Made by a program: the position numbers and the translations under genes. A stretch of DNA of 64,000 nt from Flavobacterium aerium. GTDB taxonomy: Bacteria; Bacteroidota; Bacteroidia; Flavobacteriales; Flavobacteriaceae. The notes below the pieces were generated by a model. It was not told where the DNA came from. It saw nothing but the letters and a program-made list of their open reading frames with translations, and did no database searches. Shown here piece by piece: positions 45,013-53,039 of this stretch. Every line of letters starts with the position of its first letter. Position 1 is the first letter of the stretch. Location of the stretch: positions 62,001 through 126,000 of the forward strand of contig NZ_JARQWR010000007.1 in the NCBI RefSeq assembly GCF_030766725.1, read 5' to 3'.

Positions 45013-47301
45013 ATGAAGAGAATAAAAAAGCACTATTTAGTTATCCTGTTTTACTGTTTTTCAATCAGTGTATCGGCACAATACATTCAGGTTGATGAAA
45101 CTACTTATACTGTAGAACAATTAGTTAAGGATGTGCTCGTAAACAGTACTTGTGCACAAGTTTCAAATGTTACAGTAAACGGATGGGACTTTGGGAATGG
45201 AGAAAGAAGTTATGGCTATTTTAGCAAAGGGACGAGTAATTTTCCTTTTCAAAATGGAATCGTATTAACTACCGGAAAAGCAAGTGGTGCACAAGGACCC
45301 AACAACTCGTTACTCGATGATGGACCTACTTCATGGGGAGGCGATTCGGATTTAGGACAAGCATTAAACATCAGTAACTCGATTAATGCCACTGTTTTAG
45401 AATTTGACTTTTTACCCTTAACCAGTAAAATCAGTTTTGATTATATATTTTCATCCGAAGAATATCATGGAGATGCTCCATGCCGTTATTCGGATGGATT
45501 TGCTTTTTTATTAAAAAGAGCAAATACGACCGATCCTTATCAAAATCTAGCCGTACTACCCAATTCTAATATTCCGGTAAAAGTAACCAGTGTACATCCC
45601 GATATACCGGGAGCATGCTCGGCACAAAATGAACAATATTTTGATGCCTTCAATGGTTTTGAACACCCAACGAATTACAATGGACAAACGGTAGTAATGA
45701 CAGCCCAATCGGCTGTAATACCAGGAACATTATACCACATCAAATTAGTAATTGCCGATGAGGCAAACATTCGTTACGATTCTGCAATATTCTTAGGCGG
45801 CGGAAGCTTCAAAGTAGAAGCTAATCTAGGAAACGATCGATTATTTGCTACCGGCAATCCACTCTGTGAGAATGAAACTCTAACGCTAGATGCGACAGAT
45901 GCCAATGCTCAAAGTTACCAATGGTACAAGGACAACATCCTACTAACGGGAGAAACAAACCCAACCTATACGGTAACTGCAGCAGGAAAATACAAAGTTG
46001 TAATCCCAATATCGGCAACCTGTGTTTCCGATGGTGAAATCACGATTGAATATTCGGCAAAACCCGTTATTCAACCACTCACTTTAGTACAATGTGATGA
46101 TGATAATGACGGTATCAGCACCTTTAATCTAAACCTTGTAAATCTATCACTAGCAGGAACAAATCCAGATTTAGGTTCGCCAAGTTTTTTTCGAACACTC
46201 GCCGAAGCCCAAAGCTTTAGCAATCCAATTACAAACCCTACTACCTACCAAAACACCACTGGAAATACGCTTTATCTAAGAGCTCAAAACCAATATGGAT
46301 GTTATGGTATCACAACACTTACGCTTGTTGTTTCCAATAATACATTGGTCGCACCAACGCCTTTGGAAAAATGTGATGATGCGGTACAGGATGGATTTTT
46401 CAATTTTGATCTTACCGAAAAAAATGCTGAAATCCTAGTTAATCTACCCGCAGGAAACATCGTATATTACAAAACAATGGCTGATGCTCTATCCAGCATC
46501 AATCCCATAGGACCACAATACACCAACGAAACAGCTTTTAACCAAACCATTTATGCAAAACTCAATAATGCTCAAATGGAATGCTATGGTATCGTACCAC
46601 TAAAGCTTGTTGTACACACCTTTGGACAAAACATTACCAATGTTGCCATCCCAATCTGTGAGAGAAGCACCGTAACACTATCTGCGCCCTCAGGATTCAC
46701 CTATTTATGGTCTACGGGAGCAACCACTCAAAACCTTATTGTAAATACAGCAGGCGTATACACTGTAACACTAACGAATAATTTTGGCTGTACTGCCAAC
46801 AAAATATTCACGGTTCAAGCCTCAGGAAGAGCCGTAATTACAAGTGTAGACATAGACGACTTTGCAGGAAATCTAAACTCTATTACAATCCATTACACAG
46901 GATTAGGCAATTACCAATTCTCAATAGATGGTTTCACCTATCAAGATTCGCCTACCTTTACAGGACTTGTACCGGGTAAATACACGGTATATGTAAAAGA
47001 TAAAAATGGTTGCGGAATCACGCCAAAAGTGATTTATGTACTCGACTATCCAAAGTTCTTTACACCAAACGGCGATGGATACCACGAAACATGGTCTATC
47101 CCATTTTTGCGTCAGCAATACCCCAATGCACAAATTATTATCATGGATCGCTATGGCAAAATAGTGCATGCTAACAAGAGTAGCGGCCTCAACTGGAATG
47201 GACAATACAATGGACACCAGCTTCCATCCAGCGACTATTGGTTTATGGTAGAGCTAGAAGATGGCAGAACCATAAAAGGACATTTTGCATTAGTTCGCTA
47301 G
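45013..47301 (+). CDS. T9SS type B cargo protein with choice-of-anchor L domain
   Basis: 762 aa secreted protein. Signal peptide about 1-24 (ending VSAQ). An N-terminal choice-of-anchor L domain (about 25-275) contains FDYIFSSEEYHGDAPCRYSD and LLKRANTTDPYQNLA. Ig-like/PKD-like repeats follow, with LCENETLTLDATDANAQSYQ, CDDDNDGISTF and later CDD segments. The C-terminus (about 680-762) is the type B sorting/gliding-motility C-terminal domain: YPKFFTPNGDGYHETWSI, ...IIIMDRYGKIVH, SSDYWFMVELEDGR. Exported across the outer membrane by the PorSS/T9SS; probable surface adhesin (inference). Confidence 0.9.
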   Translation: MKRIKKHYLVILFYCFSISVSAQYIQVDETTYTVEQLVKDVLVNSTCAQVSNVTVNGWDFGNGERSYGYFSKGTSNFPFQNGIVLTTGKASGAQGPNNSLLDDGPTSWGGDSDLGQALNISNSINATVLEFDFLPLTSKISFDYIFSSEEYHGDAPCRYSDGFAFLLKRANTTDPYQNLAVLPNSNIPVKVTSVHPDIPGACSAQNEQYFDAFNGFEHPTNYNGQTVVMTAQSAVIPGTLYHIKLVIADEANIRYDSAIFLGGGSFKVEANLGNDRLFATGNPLCENETLTLDATDANAQSYQWYKDNILLTGETNPTYTVTAAGKYKVVIPISATCVSDGEITIEYSAKPVIQPLTLVQCDDDNDGISTFNLNLVNLSLAGTNPDLGSPSFFRTLAEAQSFSNPITNPTTYQNTTGNTLYLRAQNQYGCYGITTLTLVVSNNTLVAPTPLEKCDDAVQDGFFNFDLTEKNAEILVNLPAGNIVYYKTMADALSSINPIGPQYTNETAFNQTIYAKLNNAQMECYGIVPLKLVVHTFGQNITNVAIPICERSTVTLSAPSGFTYLWSTGATTQNLIVNTAGVYTVTLTNNFGCTANKIFTVQASGRAVITSVDIDDFAGNLNSITIHYTGLGNYQFSIDGFTYQDSPTFTGLVPGKYTVYVKDKNGCGITPKVIYVLDYPKFFTPNGDGYHETWSIPFLRQQYPNAQIIIMDRYGKIVHANKSSGLNWNGQYNGHQLPSSDYWFMVELEDGRTIKGHFALVR

Positions 47302-47326
47302 TCCGAAAAATAATACATAAATTAGC

Positions 47327-47351
47327 TATTTCTAGACTACAACTAGAAATA
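47327..47351. repeat. Perfect 9-bp inverted repeat
   Basis: TATTTCTAG and CTAGAAATA flank a 7-base loop, 26 bases after the T9SS cargo stop. It has no T tract on the plus strand, so a terminator role is uncertain. Confidence 0.45.
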
Positions 47352-47379
47352 AGATACAATCATAATCTACAATCTTAGG

Positions 47380-47387
47380 TAACTTTG
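47380..47387 (+). promoter_or_regulatory. -7 promoter element for the 47410 gene
   Basis: TAACTTTG matches TAnnTTTG, 22 bases before the ATG. Confidence 0.55.
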
Positions 47388-47409
47388 TTATTCCTAAAAC
47401 CCAAAGATT

Positions 47410-47772
47410 ATGAACACAAGAAAAGATTTACCCGTATGGTATGATGACAGTATTGGAAACAACTGTAACGCTCTTTGGGGCGTAGGACATCTAACCCATG
47501 CGGGTTCTTATTTCCTAAATCCAAAGATTATGAATGCACAAAAGAACATTCAAGAAAACAAAATCCAAACGCTAGAAGTGTCCTTTGACAACTATGCCGA
47601 AGTATTGGTTATTGTACGAAGTCTAGTCAACACCTGCAAAAATTCCTTACGGCACGAACATCGGAGTGATTACTCAGAAATAAACGACAACTGCCTCGAT
47701 GTTGCCAATGTATTGGAACTTACCGAAAAATTATTACCCACAACTAACAATTCAGGTTCATTAAACCATTAG
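47410..47772 (+). CDS. Hypothetical protein
   Basis: 120 aa, soluble, no signal peptide, not recognised. N-terminus has several aromatic and Asn residues (LPVWYDDSIGNN, ALWGVGHLTHAGSYFLNPK); the rest is helical with three Cys. A good -7 element and normal codon use favour a real gene. A 14-base sequence around the start codon recurs exactly 120 bases later at 47521-47534, with a second in-frame ATG (47530), so a shorter internal product is possible. Confidence 0.6.
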   Translation: MNTRKDLPVWYDDSIGNNCNALWGVGHLTHAGSYFLNPKIMNAQKNIQENKIQTLEVSFDNYAEVLVIVRSLVNTCKNSLRHEHRSDYSEINDNCLDVANVLELTEKLLPTTNNSGSLNH

Positions 47773-47843
47773 AAGCCATTTCCCGCTATTACCTTTATCT
47801 CTTCACTCCGTTGCGAGGATATCGGCGCTATCGGGGCTAGAAA
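47771..47843 (-). ncRNA. Flavo-1-like structured RNA element, copy 1
   Basis: On the minus strand it begins CTAGCCCCGATAGCG and ends AATAGCGGGAAATGGCTTCT. The CCCG/CGGG pair, an outer AGCC/GGCT pair and an inner TATC.../...GATA stem fit a conserved hairpin. The same module occurs at 61956-62053 with different inner sequence. From memory it resembles the Flavo-1 motif of Flavobacteria; the name is tentative. Confidence 0.55.
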
Positions 47844-47847
47844 CAAA

Positions 47848-47876
47848 AAGAACGTCTGTCGACGTTCTTTTTTATT
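47848..47876. terminator. Strong bidirectional terminator
   Basis: Nine-bp perfect stem AAGAACGTC/GACGTTCTT with TGTC loop and a T run on the plus strand (A run on the other side). Serves the convergent 47410 and 47872 genes. Confidence 0.85.
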
Positions 47877-48108
47877 TTGAAGTAGATTCCTTTAATGCTT
47901 TAGTATCCGAAAATATCTTTTTAAACATTGTTATCAAAGTAATCAAAAAATCGAAAGTAAGCAATATCAAAAGCACCGTAGTAGGTATTGCTTTATATGC
48001 ACTGTCTGCTTCCGAAGGAGGAAAATAGGCTATAATAAAAAATGCAAATGCAATTTTATACAACAACTCCTTTGTAAATCCTATATTCTCTTTATTCTCT
48101 GTATTCAT
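47872..48108 (-). CDS. Small membrane protein
   Basis: 78 aa. Two predicted helices (about 14-30 and 38-60: TTVLLILLTFDFLITLITMF) with a Lys-rich C-terminus. No family recognised. It starts 3 bases after the end of the small lipoprotein gene, suggesting a two-gene unit. Short length lowers certainty. Confidence 0.5.
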   Translation of the reverse strand: MNTENKENIGFTKELLYKIAFAFFIIAYFPPSEADSAYKAIPTTVLLILLTFDFLITLITMFKKIFSDTKALKESTSK

Positions 48109-48111
48109 AAA

Positions 48112-48321
48112 TTATTTTGTTATGTTTTCTATTGGAACTACTTTACCCTTTATAATTCTAATGGTATCGGGTAATTTTGAAATCTTCGCCTTTGGTTCAT
48201 GAGCATCCAAACTATAACCCATTTTAGTCAAATCGATAGTTTCACGACTGCTCTGCGTTTTACAACCCATCGTCAAACAAATCACTCCTAATACTATTAG
48301 TTTATACATATTGGCTATCAT
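48112..48321 (-). CDS. Small lipoprotein
   Basis: 69 aa with a lipoprotein signal peptide: IVLGVICLTMGC, lipobox Cys at about residue 20. The mature part is about 49 residues and charged. A second ATG (48309) gives a shorter, equally good signal. Co-directional with the small membrane protein (3-base gap). No known family. Confidence 0.55.
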   Translation of the reverse strand: MIANMYKLIVLGVICLTMGCKTQSSRETIDLTKMGYSLDAHEPKAKISKLPDTIRIIKGKVVPIENITK

Positions 48322-48527
48322 TTAAATATTGCTATCCTAGAATATATTCCATTCATTACCCAAAAGATAGAGGCTAAAAATACTATTTTAGTTCTTATAA
48401 AAAAAATAAGCTTATCTCCTAAATTAGAAAATAAACTTACTCCATTTTTACGTTACCTAATTTTTCGAAATCGCCTTTCGTAGCACGATATTTCTAACAT
48501 TAGAGGTGTAATCCCCCATCAATTTAA

Positions 48528-49445
48528 TTAATGATTTATCGAGTAATGATCCCAAATCACTTTTGAAATTGCAGCAATCACCTTAATACCTCTTTCCTTA
48601 GGTCCTTTAAAATCCGACATAAATACAGAAACAGCAAGATGTTTTCCATTAGGTAAAGTGAGAATGCCCATATCGTTGAAAGCCGCCATCATTCCTTGTT
48701 TATTTACTCCAGAGGAACCCGTTTTATGGATTAATTCGGTCTTAGCAGGTAAGAGAACCGTAATTCTTTTGCCCCAATCTGGTAATTCTCTCATAATCTG
48801 AATTAAAAAATCATTACTTGATTTTGAGAGTAATTTGCCATTATATAAAAGTTCTAATAATTGTAGTCCTGCACCCGGTTTACACCAGTTGTCATATTGT
48901 AAAGCCCAATCTTTTTCCATTTCACCTTCTGTATGAACAATAGAAATATCTTTTACCCCTACCGTATGAAGATAATCATTTACTACAGCTGGTCCACCTG
49001 CAACCTCATTATATAGAAAATCACAAGCATTGTTATCACTTTTTGAAACCGTATAGGTTAGCAAATCTGCTAAGGTCATATCGAGATCCTGATTTGGAAA
49101 ATCCTTTATCATTGGACTCCAAGTAGCCGTATCCAATTTCTCTTTAGGGATATGAAACTTTTGGCTGAGCTTTAATTCTCCTTTATCTACCTTTTGCAAT
49201 ATGGCAAATGCAAGTGGGAATTTGAAAACACTCATCATCGGATACCCATGCTTACCGTTAAGGACAAAACCACTTTTGAAATCTAGTCCTTTTACTCCGA
49301 CACCTATTTTCCCTCCGGTAGTATCGATAATATATTTAATCTTTTCTTGTAATTCTAAAGTTGATTTGCTCTGTTGAGCGAATATAATTTGTGGTATAAG
49401 TAGCAACGCTACGAAAATAAAGTTATTCTTTTTTGATTTTTGCAT
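48528..49445 (-). CDS. Class A beta-lactamase, subclass A2-like
   Basis: 305 aa periplasmic serine beta-lactamase. Signal peptide about 1-24 (ending ...IFAQQ). Motifs: SVFK (72-75, catalytic Ser), SDN (136-138), omega-loop region EGEMEKDWALQYDNW (173-187) with the catalytic Glu, and KTG (241-243). The TEGEMEKDW-x-x-QYDNWCKPGA segment resembles the PER/VEB/CfxA group (A2) rather than TEM/SHV. No insertion sequence or integron flanks it and base composition matches its neighbours, so it is probably intrinsic. Substrate range cannot be read from this. Confidence 0.92.
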   Translation of the reverse strand: MQKSKKNNFIFVALLLIPQIIFAQQSKSTLELQEKIKYIIDTTGGKIGVGVKGLDFKSGFVLNGKHGYPMMSVFKFPLAFAILQKVDKGELKLSQKFHIPKEKLDTATWSPMIKDFPNQDLDMTLADLLTYTVSKSDNNACDFLYNEVAGGPAVVNDYLHTVGVKDISIVHTEGEMEKDWALQYDNWCKPGAGLQLLELLYNGKLLSKSSNDFLIQIMRELPDWGKRITVLLPAKTELIHKTGSSGVNKQGMMAAFNDMGILTLPNGKHLAVSVFMSDFKGPKERGIKVIAAISKVIWDHYSINH

Positions 49446-49470
49446 AGGATAAATTTAGATAAATATTTTT

Positions 49471-49569
49471 TTACTTACTTGACAGACTATCAGCATTGGC
49501 AAGAGATTTATATCGAATTAAGACTTGATTCAATATAGTGGGAATGGCAATCCCAAAAGCTACAACCAT
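49471..49569 (-). pseudogene. Small hydrophobic ORF, possible gene remnant
   Basis: A 32-codon frame with ATG at 49569 and stop at 49471. It encodes a hydrophobic stretch (MVVAFGIAIPTILNQVLI) and a polar tail (RYKSLANADSLSSK), like the last helix of a membrane protein. The frame upstream is closed by a TAG within seven codons. Either a decayed C-terminal end or a very small protein. It lies between the beta-lactamase and VOC genes. Confidence 0.3.
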
Positions 49570-49610
49570 TAATTTGTTAGCAAAAAGCTAGATTGTGAAA
49601 ATTGATATTG

Positions 49611-50057
49611 TTATATCTCTTTAACTAAAGGACGTTCACCCAAATCTTCTATTAGGCGCAAAAGATAACCATCTGGATCTTTCACTAAAAATTGACGTTG
49701 TCCAAACTCCACATCATCTGCCGCATACCAACGCACTTCCATTGGAATAAATAAAGGCCAATTCGATTGAGCCAATCTATCCACAATAGCATCCATGTTC
49801 TCTACTTCAATCTGAAAATTGATTCCTCGTCCAAATGGTGTTTCTAATTTTGCTGTTTCCCATTCGCGCTCCTGCTCATTGTATTGCTCTAACATAATCT
49901 GAGCGCCATTGAGATTGAGATAGGCAAATTTTTCTTCTGGACGATCATAGGCCACTGAAAAACCAATGGTATCACACCAAAAAGCCAAACTTAACGATAA
50001 ATCCCTCACTACTAATTCCGGAACAAGTTTTGCCCAATCTTCTATTTTTACAGCCAT
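49611..50057 (-). CDS. Bleomycin-resistance-like VOC protein
   Basis: 148 aa single VOC fold. LVPELVVRDLSLSLAFWCDT (11-30), FAYLNLNGAQIMLEQY (44-59), and RQFLVKDPDGYLLRLIEDLG (116-135) fit the bleomycin resistance protein group, which bind rather than modify the drug. A physiological ligand is not known. Own -7 element at 50087-50094. Confidence 0.85.
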   Translation of the reverse strand: MAVKIEDWAKLVPELVVRDLSLSLAFWCDTIGFSVAYDRPEEKFAYLNLNGAQIMLEQYNEQEREWETAKLETPFGRGINFQIEVENMDAIVDRLAQSNWPLFIPMEVRWYAADDVEFGQRQFLVKDPDGYLLRLIEDLGERPLVKEI

Positions 50058-50086
50058 TATTTCTTATATAAACATTCTACTATTTT

Positions 50087-50094
50087 CAAAGATA
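50087..50094 (-). promoter_or_regulatory. -7 promoter element for the VOC gene
   Basis: The minus strand reads TATCTTTG, full TAnnTTTG match, 29 bases before the ATG. Confidence 0.55.
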
Positions 50095-50133
50095 AAGCAA
50101 TAAAGGAAAATCAAAAACTAAAAAATAGAAAAC

Positions 50134-50166
50134 AAAAAAGGCGACCTATACGGGTCGCCTTTTTTT
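50134..50166 (-). terminator. Terminator of typA
   Basis: GGCGACC/GGTCGCC stem extended by A/T pairs (50134-50146 with 50153-50165) and a 6-base loop, 18 bases after the typA stop; A and T runs on the two sides would also allow readout in the other direction. Confidence 0.8.
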
Positions 50167-50184
50167 ATAATATCAAATGAATGA

Positions 50185-51981
50185 TTAGATTTTGTATCTT
50201 TTTCTATCCGTTTCTGTCAAATAGATTTTTCTCAAACGAATAGATTTTGGAGTTACCTCTACATATTCATCTTTTTGAATGTATTCCAAAGCTTCCTCTA
50301 AAGAGAAAATGATTGGAGGAATAATTCTTGCTTTTTCATCATTTCCAGAAGAACGAACGTTAGATTGTTTTTTCTCTTTAGTTACGTTGACACACATGTC
50401 ATCACCACGAGAGTTTTCCCCAATTACCTGACCTTCGTAGATTTCGGCATTTGGCTCAACAAAAAACTTACCACGATCTTGTAATTTATCAATAGAATAA
50501 GGAATAGCTTTTCCTTTTTCCATAGAAATTAATGAACCTTTATTACGTCCAGAAATTTCTCCTTTGTAAGGCTCATATCCAATAAAACGGTGTGCCATAA
50601 TAGCCTCACCAGCTGTTGCAGTAAGTAATTGGTTACGCAATCCAATAATTCCACGTGATGGAATATTAAATTTTATAATCATACGCTCCCCTTTAGTTTC
50701 CATACTCAACATTTCTCCTTTACGTTGCGTAACGAACTCTACCGCTCTTCCAGAAAGTGTTTCTGGTAAATCGATTGTCAATTCTTCAATAGGCTCACAT
50801 TTTTTACCATCAATTTCTTTGATGATAACTTGTGGCTGACCGATTTGCAACTCATACCCTTCTCTTCTCATTGTTTCAATAAGAACAGATAAGTGAAGTA
50901 CTCCACGACCAAAAACCATGAATTTATCAGCAGAATCAGTTTCACCTAACTTCATCGCTAAGTTTTTCTCTAATTCTTTTGTCAATCTTTCTCTAATATG
51001 ACGAGAAGTTACAAATTTACCTTCTTTACCAAAGAAAGGTGAGTCATTAATTGTAAATAACATACTCATTGTAGGCTCATCAATAGCAATAGATGCTAAA
51101 CCTTCTGGGTTTTCAAAATCAGCAATAGTATCACCAATCTCAAATCCTTCAATTCCTATAAGTGCGCAAATATCACCTGCAATTACTTCAGCAACTTTCT
51201 TACGACCTAAACCTTCGAAAGTATGAAGTTCTTTAATTTTTGATTTTATAATGGTACCATCTCTTTTTACTAATGAGATGTTCATTCCTTCTGCCAATCT
51301 ACCTCTTTCTAAACGTCCGATAGCAATACGACCTGTAAATGAAGAGAAATCTAAAGATGTAATCAACATTTGAGGAGTACCTTCAGATACTTTAGGAGCT
51401 GGTACATGCTTGATAACCATGTCTAATAATGGCTCGATGTTTTCCGTTTGGTTTCTCCAGTCATCAGACATCCAGTTATTCTTAGCTGAACCGTAAACTG
51501 CTGGGAAATCCAACTGCTCTTCAGTAGCACCTAATTCAAACATTAAGTCGAAAACTTTTTCGTGAACTTCTTCCGGAGTACAGTTTTCTTTATCTACCTT
51601 ATTAATAACTACACAAGGTTTCAATCCTAAATCAATCGCTTTTTGTAAAACGAAACGAGTTTGAGGCATAGGACCTTCAAAAGCATCAACAAGTAAACAA
51701 ACACCATCAGCCATATTCAATACACGTTCTACCTCACCACCGAAATCGGCGTGACCAGGAGTATCAATAATATTAATTTTAGTGTCTTTATAGATAACTG
51801 AAACGTTCTTAGAAGTAATGGTAATACCTCTTTCACGCTCTAAGTCATTATTGTCAAGGATTAAATCCCCTGTGTTTTCGTTTTCACGAAATAACTGACA
51901 ATGGTACATAATTTTGTCAACCAATGTAGTTTTACCGTGATCGACGTGAGCAATAATTGCTATGTTTCTTATTGATGTCAT
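50185..51981 (-). CDS. typA: Translational GTPase TypA/BipA
   Basis: Ribosome-binding GTPase that assists 50S assembly and stress adaptation. 598 aa from the ATG at 51981, the usual length. An upstream in-frame GTG at 52011 would add 10 residues but lies within the promoter region. G1 IAHVDHGKTTLVDK (8-21), G3 DTPGHADFGG (about 73-82), G4 NKVDKE (about 127-132), then EF-Tu domain II, EF-G III/V-like domains and the BipA C-terminal domain with RGIIGLRNQLLTATAGEAIM. Single transcription unit with terminator at 50134-50166. Confidence 0.97.
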   Translation of the reverse strand: MTSIRNIAIIAHVDHGKTTLVDKIMYHCQLFRENENTGDLILDNNDLERERGITITSKNVSVIYKDTKINIIDTPGHADFGGEVERVLNMADGVCLLVDAFEGPMPQTRFVLQKAIDLGLKPCVVINKVDKENCTPEEVHEKVFDLMFELGATEEQLDFPAVYGSAKNNWMSDDWRNQTENIEPLLDMVIKHVPAPKVSEGTPQMLITSLDFSSFTGRIAIGRLERGRLAEGMNISLVKRDGTIIKSKIKELHTFEGLGRKKVAEVIAGDICALIGIEGFEIGDTIADFENPEGLASIAIDEPTMSMLFTINDSPFFGKEGKFVTSRHIRERLTKELEKNLAMKLGETDSADKFMVFGRGVLHLSVLIETMRREGYELQIGQPQVIIKEIDGKKCEPIEELTIDLPETLSGRAVEFVTQRKGEMLSMETKGERMIIKFNIPSRGIIGLRNQLLTATAGEAIMAHRFIGYEPYKGEISGRNKGSLISMEKGKAIPYSIDKLQDRGKFFVEPNAEIYEGQVIGENSRGDDMCVNVTKEKKQSNVRSSGNDEKARIIPPIIFSLEEALEYIQKDEYVEVTPKSIRLRKIYLTETDRKRYKI

Positions 51982-52000
51982 TTGTATTTTTTTGTGGGTG

Positions 52001-52008
52001 CAAAGGTA
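52001..52008 (-). promoter_or_regulatory. -7 promoter element for typA
   Basis: TACCTTTG on the minus strand, full TAnnTTTG match, 19 bases before the ATG at 51981. It overlaps the alternative start region and so supports the shorter protein. Confidence 0.6.
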
Positions 52009-52580
52009 CACTTTATTTTTAGATATGAAATATTTTTTAGCAGTAGATTAATCTCTTAATAATTAGTTATCAATACATTAATATAGATTTCGTTATTTTT
52101 TCTAAAAATATTCCACTTTCTCACCCAAAATCTCTCATTTCTAATGCTTTTTATAACATATTGAATCGATTTTTTAATTTAATACACCTTATTAATAATA
52201 CCTAAACATTAAAGTCAAATACAAATTTTGAACAATAGAGAATAAAATGGCTTTAATTGCAGTTTATTAATTCATAATAATCATACTTTTTAATCGTATT
52301 TATAGCCCTATAATTTATCATTATTTTATTACAAAAGTTGAAGAATAATTCTTAAATTATAGTGTTGAAAAAATAAATATTAAGAATAAAAAACGAAACA
52401 AAATTGTATTATAACACCAATTTTGTAAAAAGCAGACCATCACGAAAAATAAAGGTAAAACAATCAAAACATTAACAACTATGCAAAAAAAAATATGAAA
52501 AACAAAGGATGCTCTATTTTTAACATTTAATATCCTATGTGAAGTACTTTTTATTTTTCAATATGAAAATACTTTTTTGC
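52009..52580. other. AT-rich intergenic stretch without a gene
   Basis: About 570 bases, distinctly AT-rich, between divergent typA and the pseudo-receiver gene. I see no coding frame longer than a few dozen codons with coding character, no tRNA and no strong hairpin. Short A/T tracts dominate; it may be a long leader or regulatory region for the kinase operon. Confidence 0.6.
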
Positions 52581-52588
52581 TATATTTG
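52581..52588 (+). promoter_or_regulatory. -7 promoter element for the pseudo-receiver operon
   Basis: TATATTTG, full TAnnTTTG match, 22 bases before the ATG at 52611. It lies inside the longest open frame, so upstream GTG/ATG codons (52539, 52563) are unlikely to be used. Confidence 0.6.
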
Positions 52589-52610
52589 TCTACCCCAAAC
52601 CTTACTGTAC

Positions 52611-53039
52611 ATGAAACCGAATAGCATTTTACTCATTGAAATCAATGAAGGTGAAATTCCGCCTGCGACCACCGTCATAAATGATGCTAAAATTAGAAAT
52701 GCTATTACAGGTAAAACAACGAACTGGGAAGCTTTATTATTAAAGAAAAAAAGACCGTCTAAAAATAAATCTTTTCAAGATTTATTTTTTTCATGCAATA
52801 ATCTTCCGGAATTTAATAGTAGGACAGTACCTTATCAAATCCGATATCGTACCCAACCTAAATCTATTCTAAATATTATGATTGCGACTTCGTCTTTTGA
52901 AATCGATAGTATTAAAGGCTATAAACAATGTGTAAGTTATTACATTCCAAAACCTGTATATACCCAAAATCATTCTAAAACCACTGTATCTACAAGTAAA
53001 TTTCAATTCTCAATTGTTAAATTACTTAAAAATAACTAG
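52611..53039 (+). CDS. Degenerate receiver (pseudo-response-regulator) protein
   Basis: 142 aa from the ATG at 52611. Pattern matches single-domain Rcp1-type response regulators: NSILLIEINEGE at the start (normally E-D-N), ALLLKKKRP, NLPEF after strand 3, IATSSFEIDSIKGYKQCVSY with YIPKPV after it, and an SIVKLLKNN end. The acidic partner is Ile11, the phospho-acceptor position is Cys62 (DLFFSCNNLP), the Thr is Ala92, and only Lys114 remains. It cannot be phosphorylated in the usual way. Stop (TAG) is immediately followed by the kinase ATG, implying coupled translation. Confidence 0.75.
   Translation: MKPNSILLIEINEGEIPPATTVINDAKIRNAITGKTTNWEALLLKKKRPSKNKSFQDLFFSCNNLPEFNSRTVPYQIRYRTQPKSILNIMIATSSFEIDSIKGYKQCVSYYIPKPVYTQNHSKTTVSTSKFQFSIVKLLKNN

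Noticed and set aside
48430..48527. Minus-strand frame after the beta-lactamase stop (about 25 codons)
   Set aside because: The beta-lactamase already ends with a normal C-terminus, and the short frame has no recognisable family pattern.
52539..52610. N-terminal extension of the pseudo-receiver (hydrophobic 24 residues that resemble a signal peptide)
   Set aside because: It starts at GTG and contains the TATATTTG -7 element; receivers normally begin at the MKPNSILLIE-type start.
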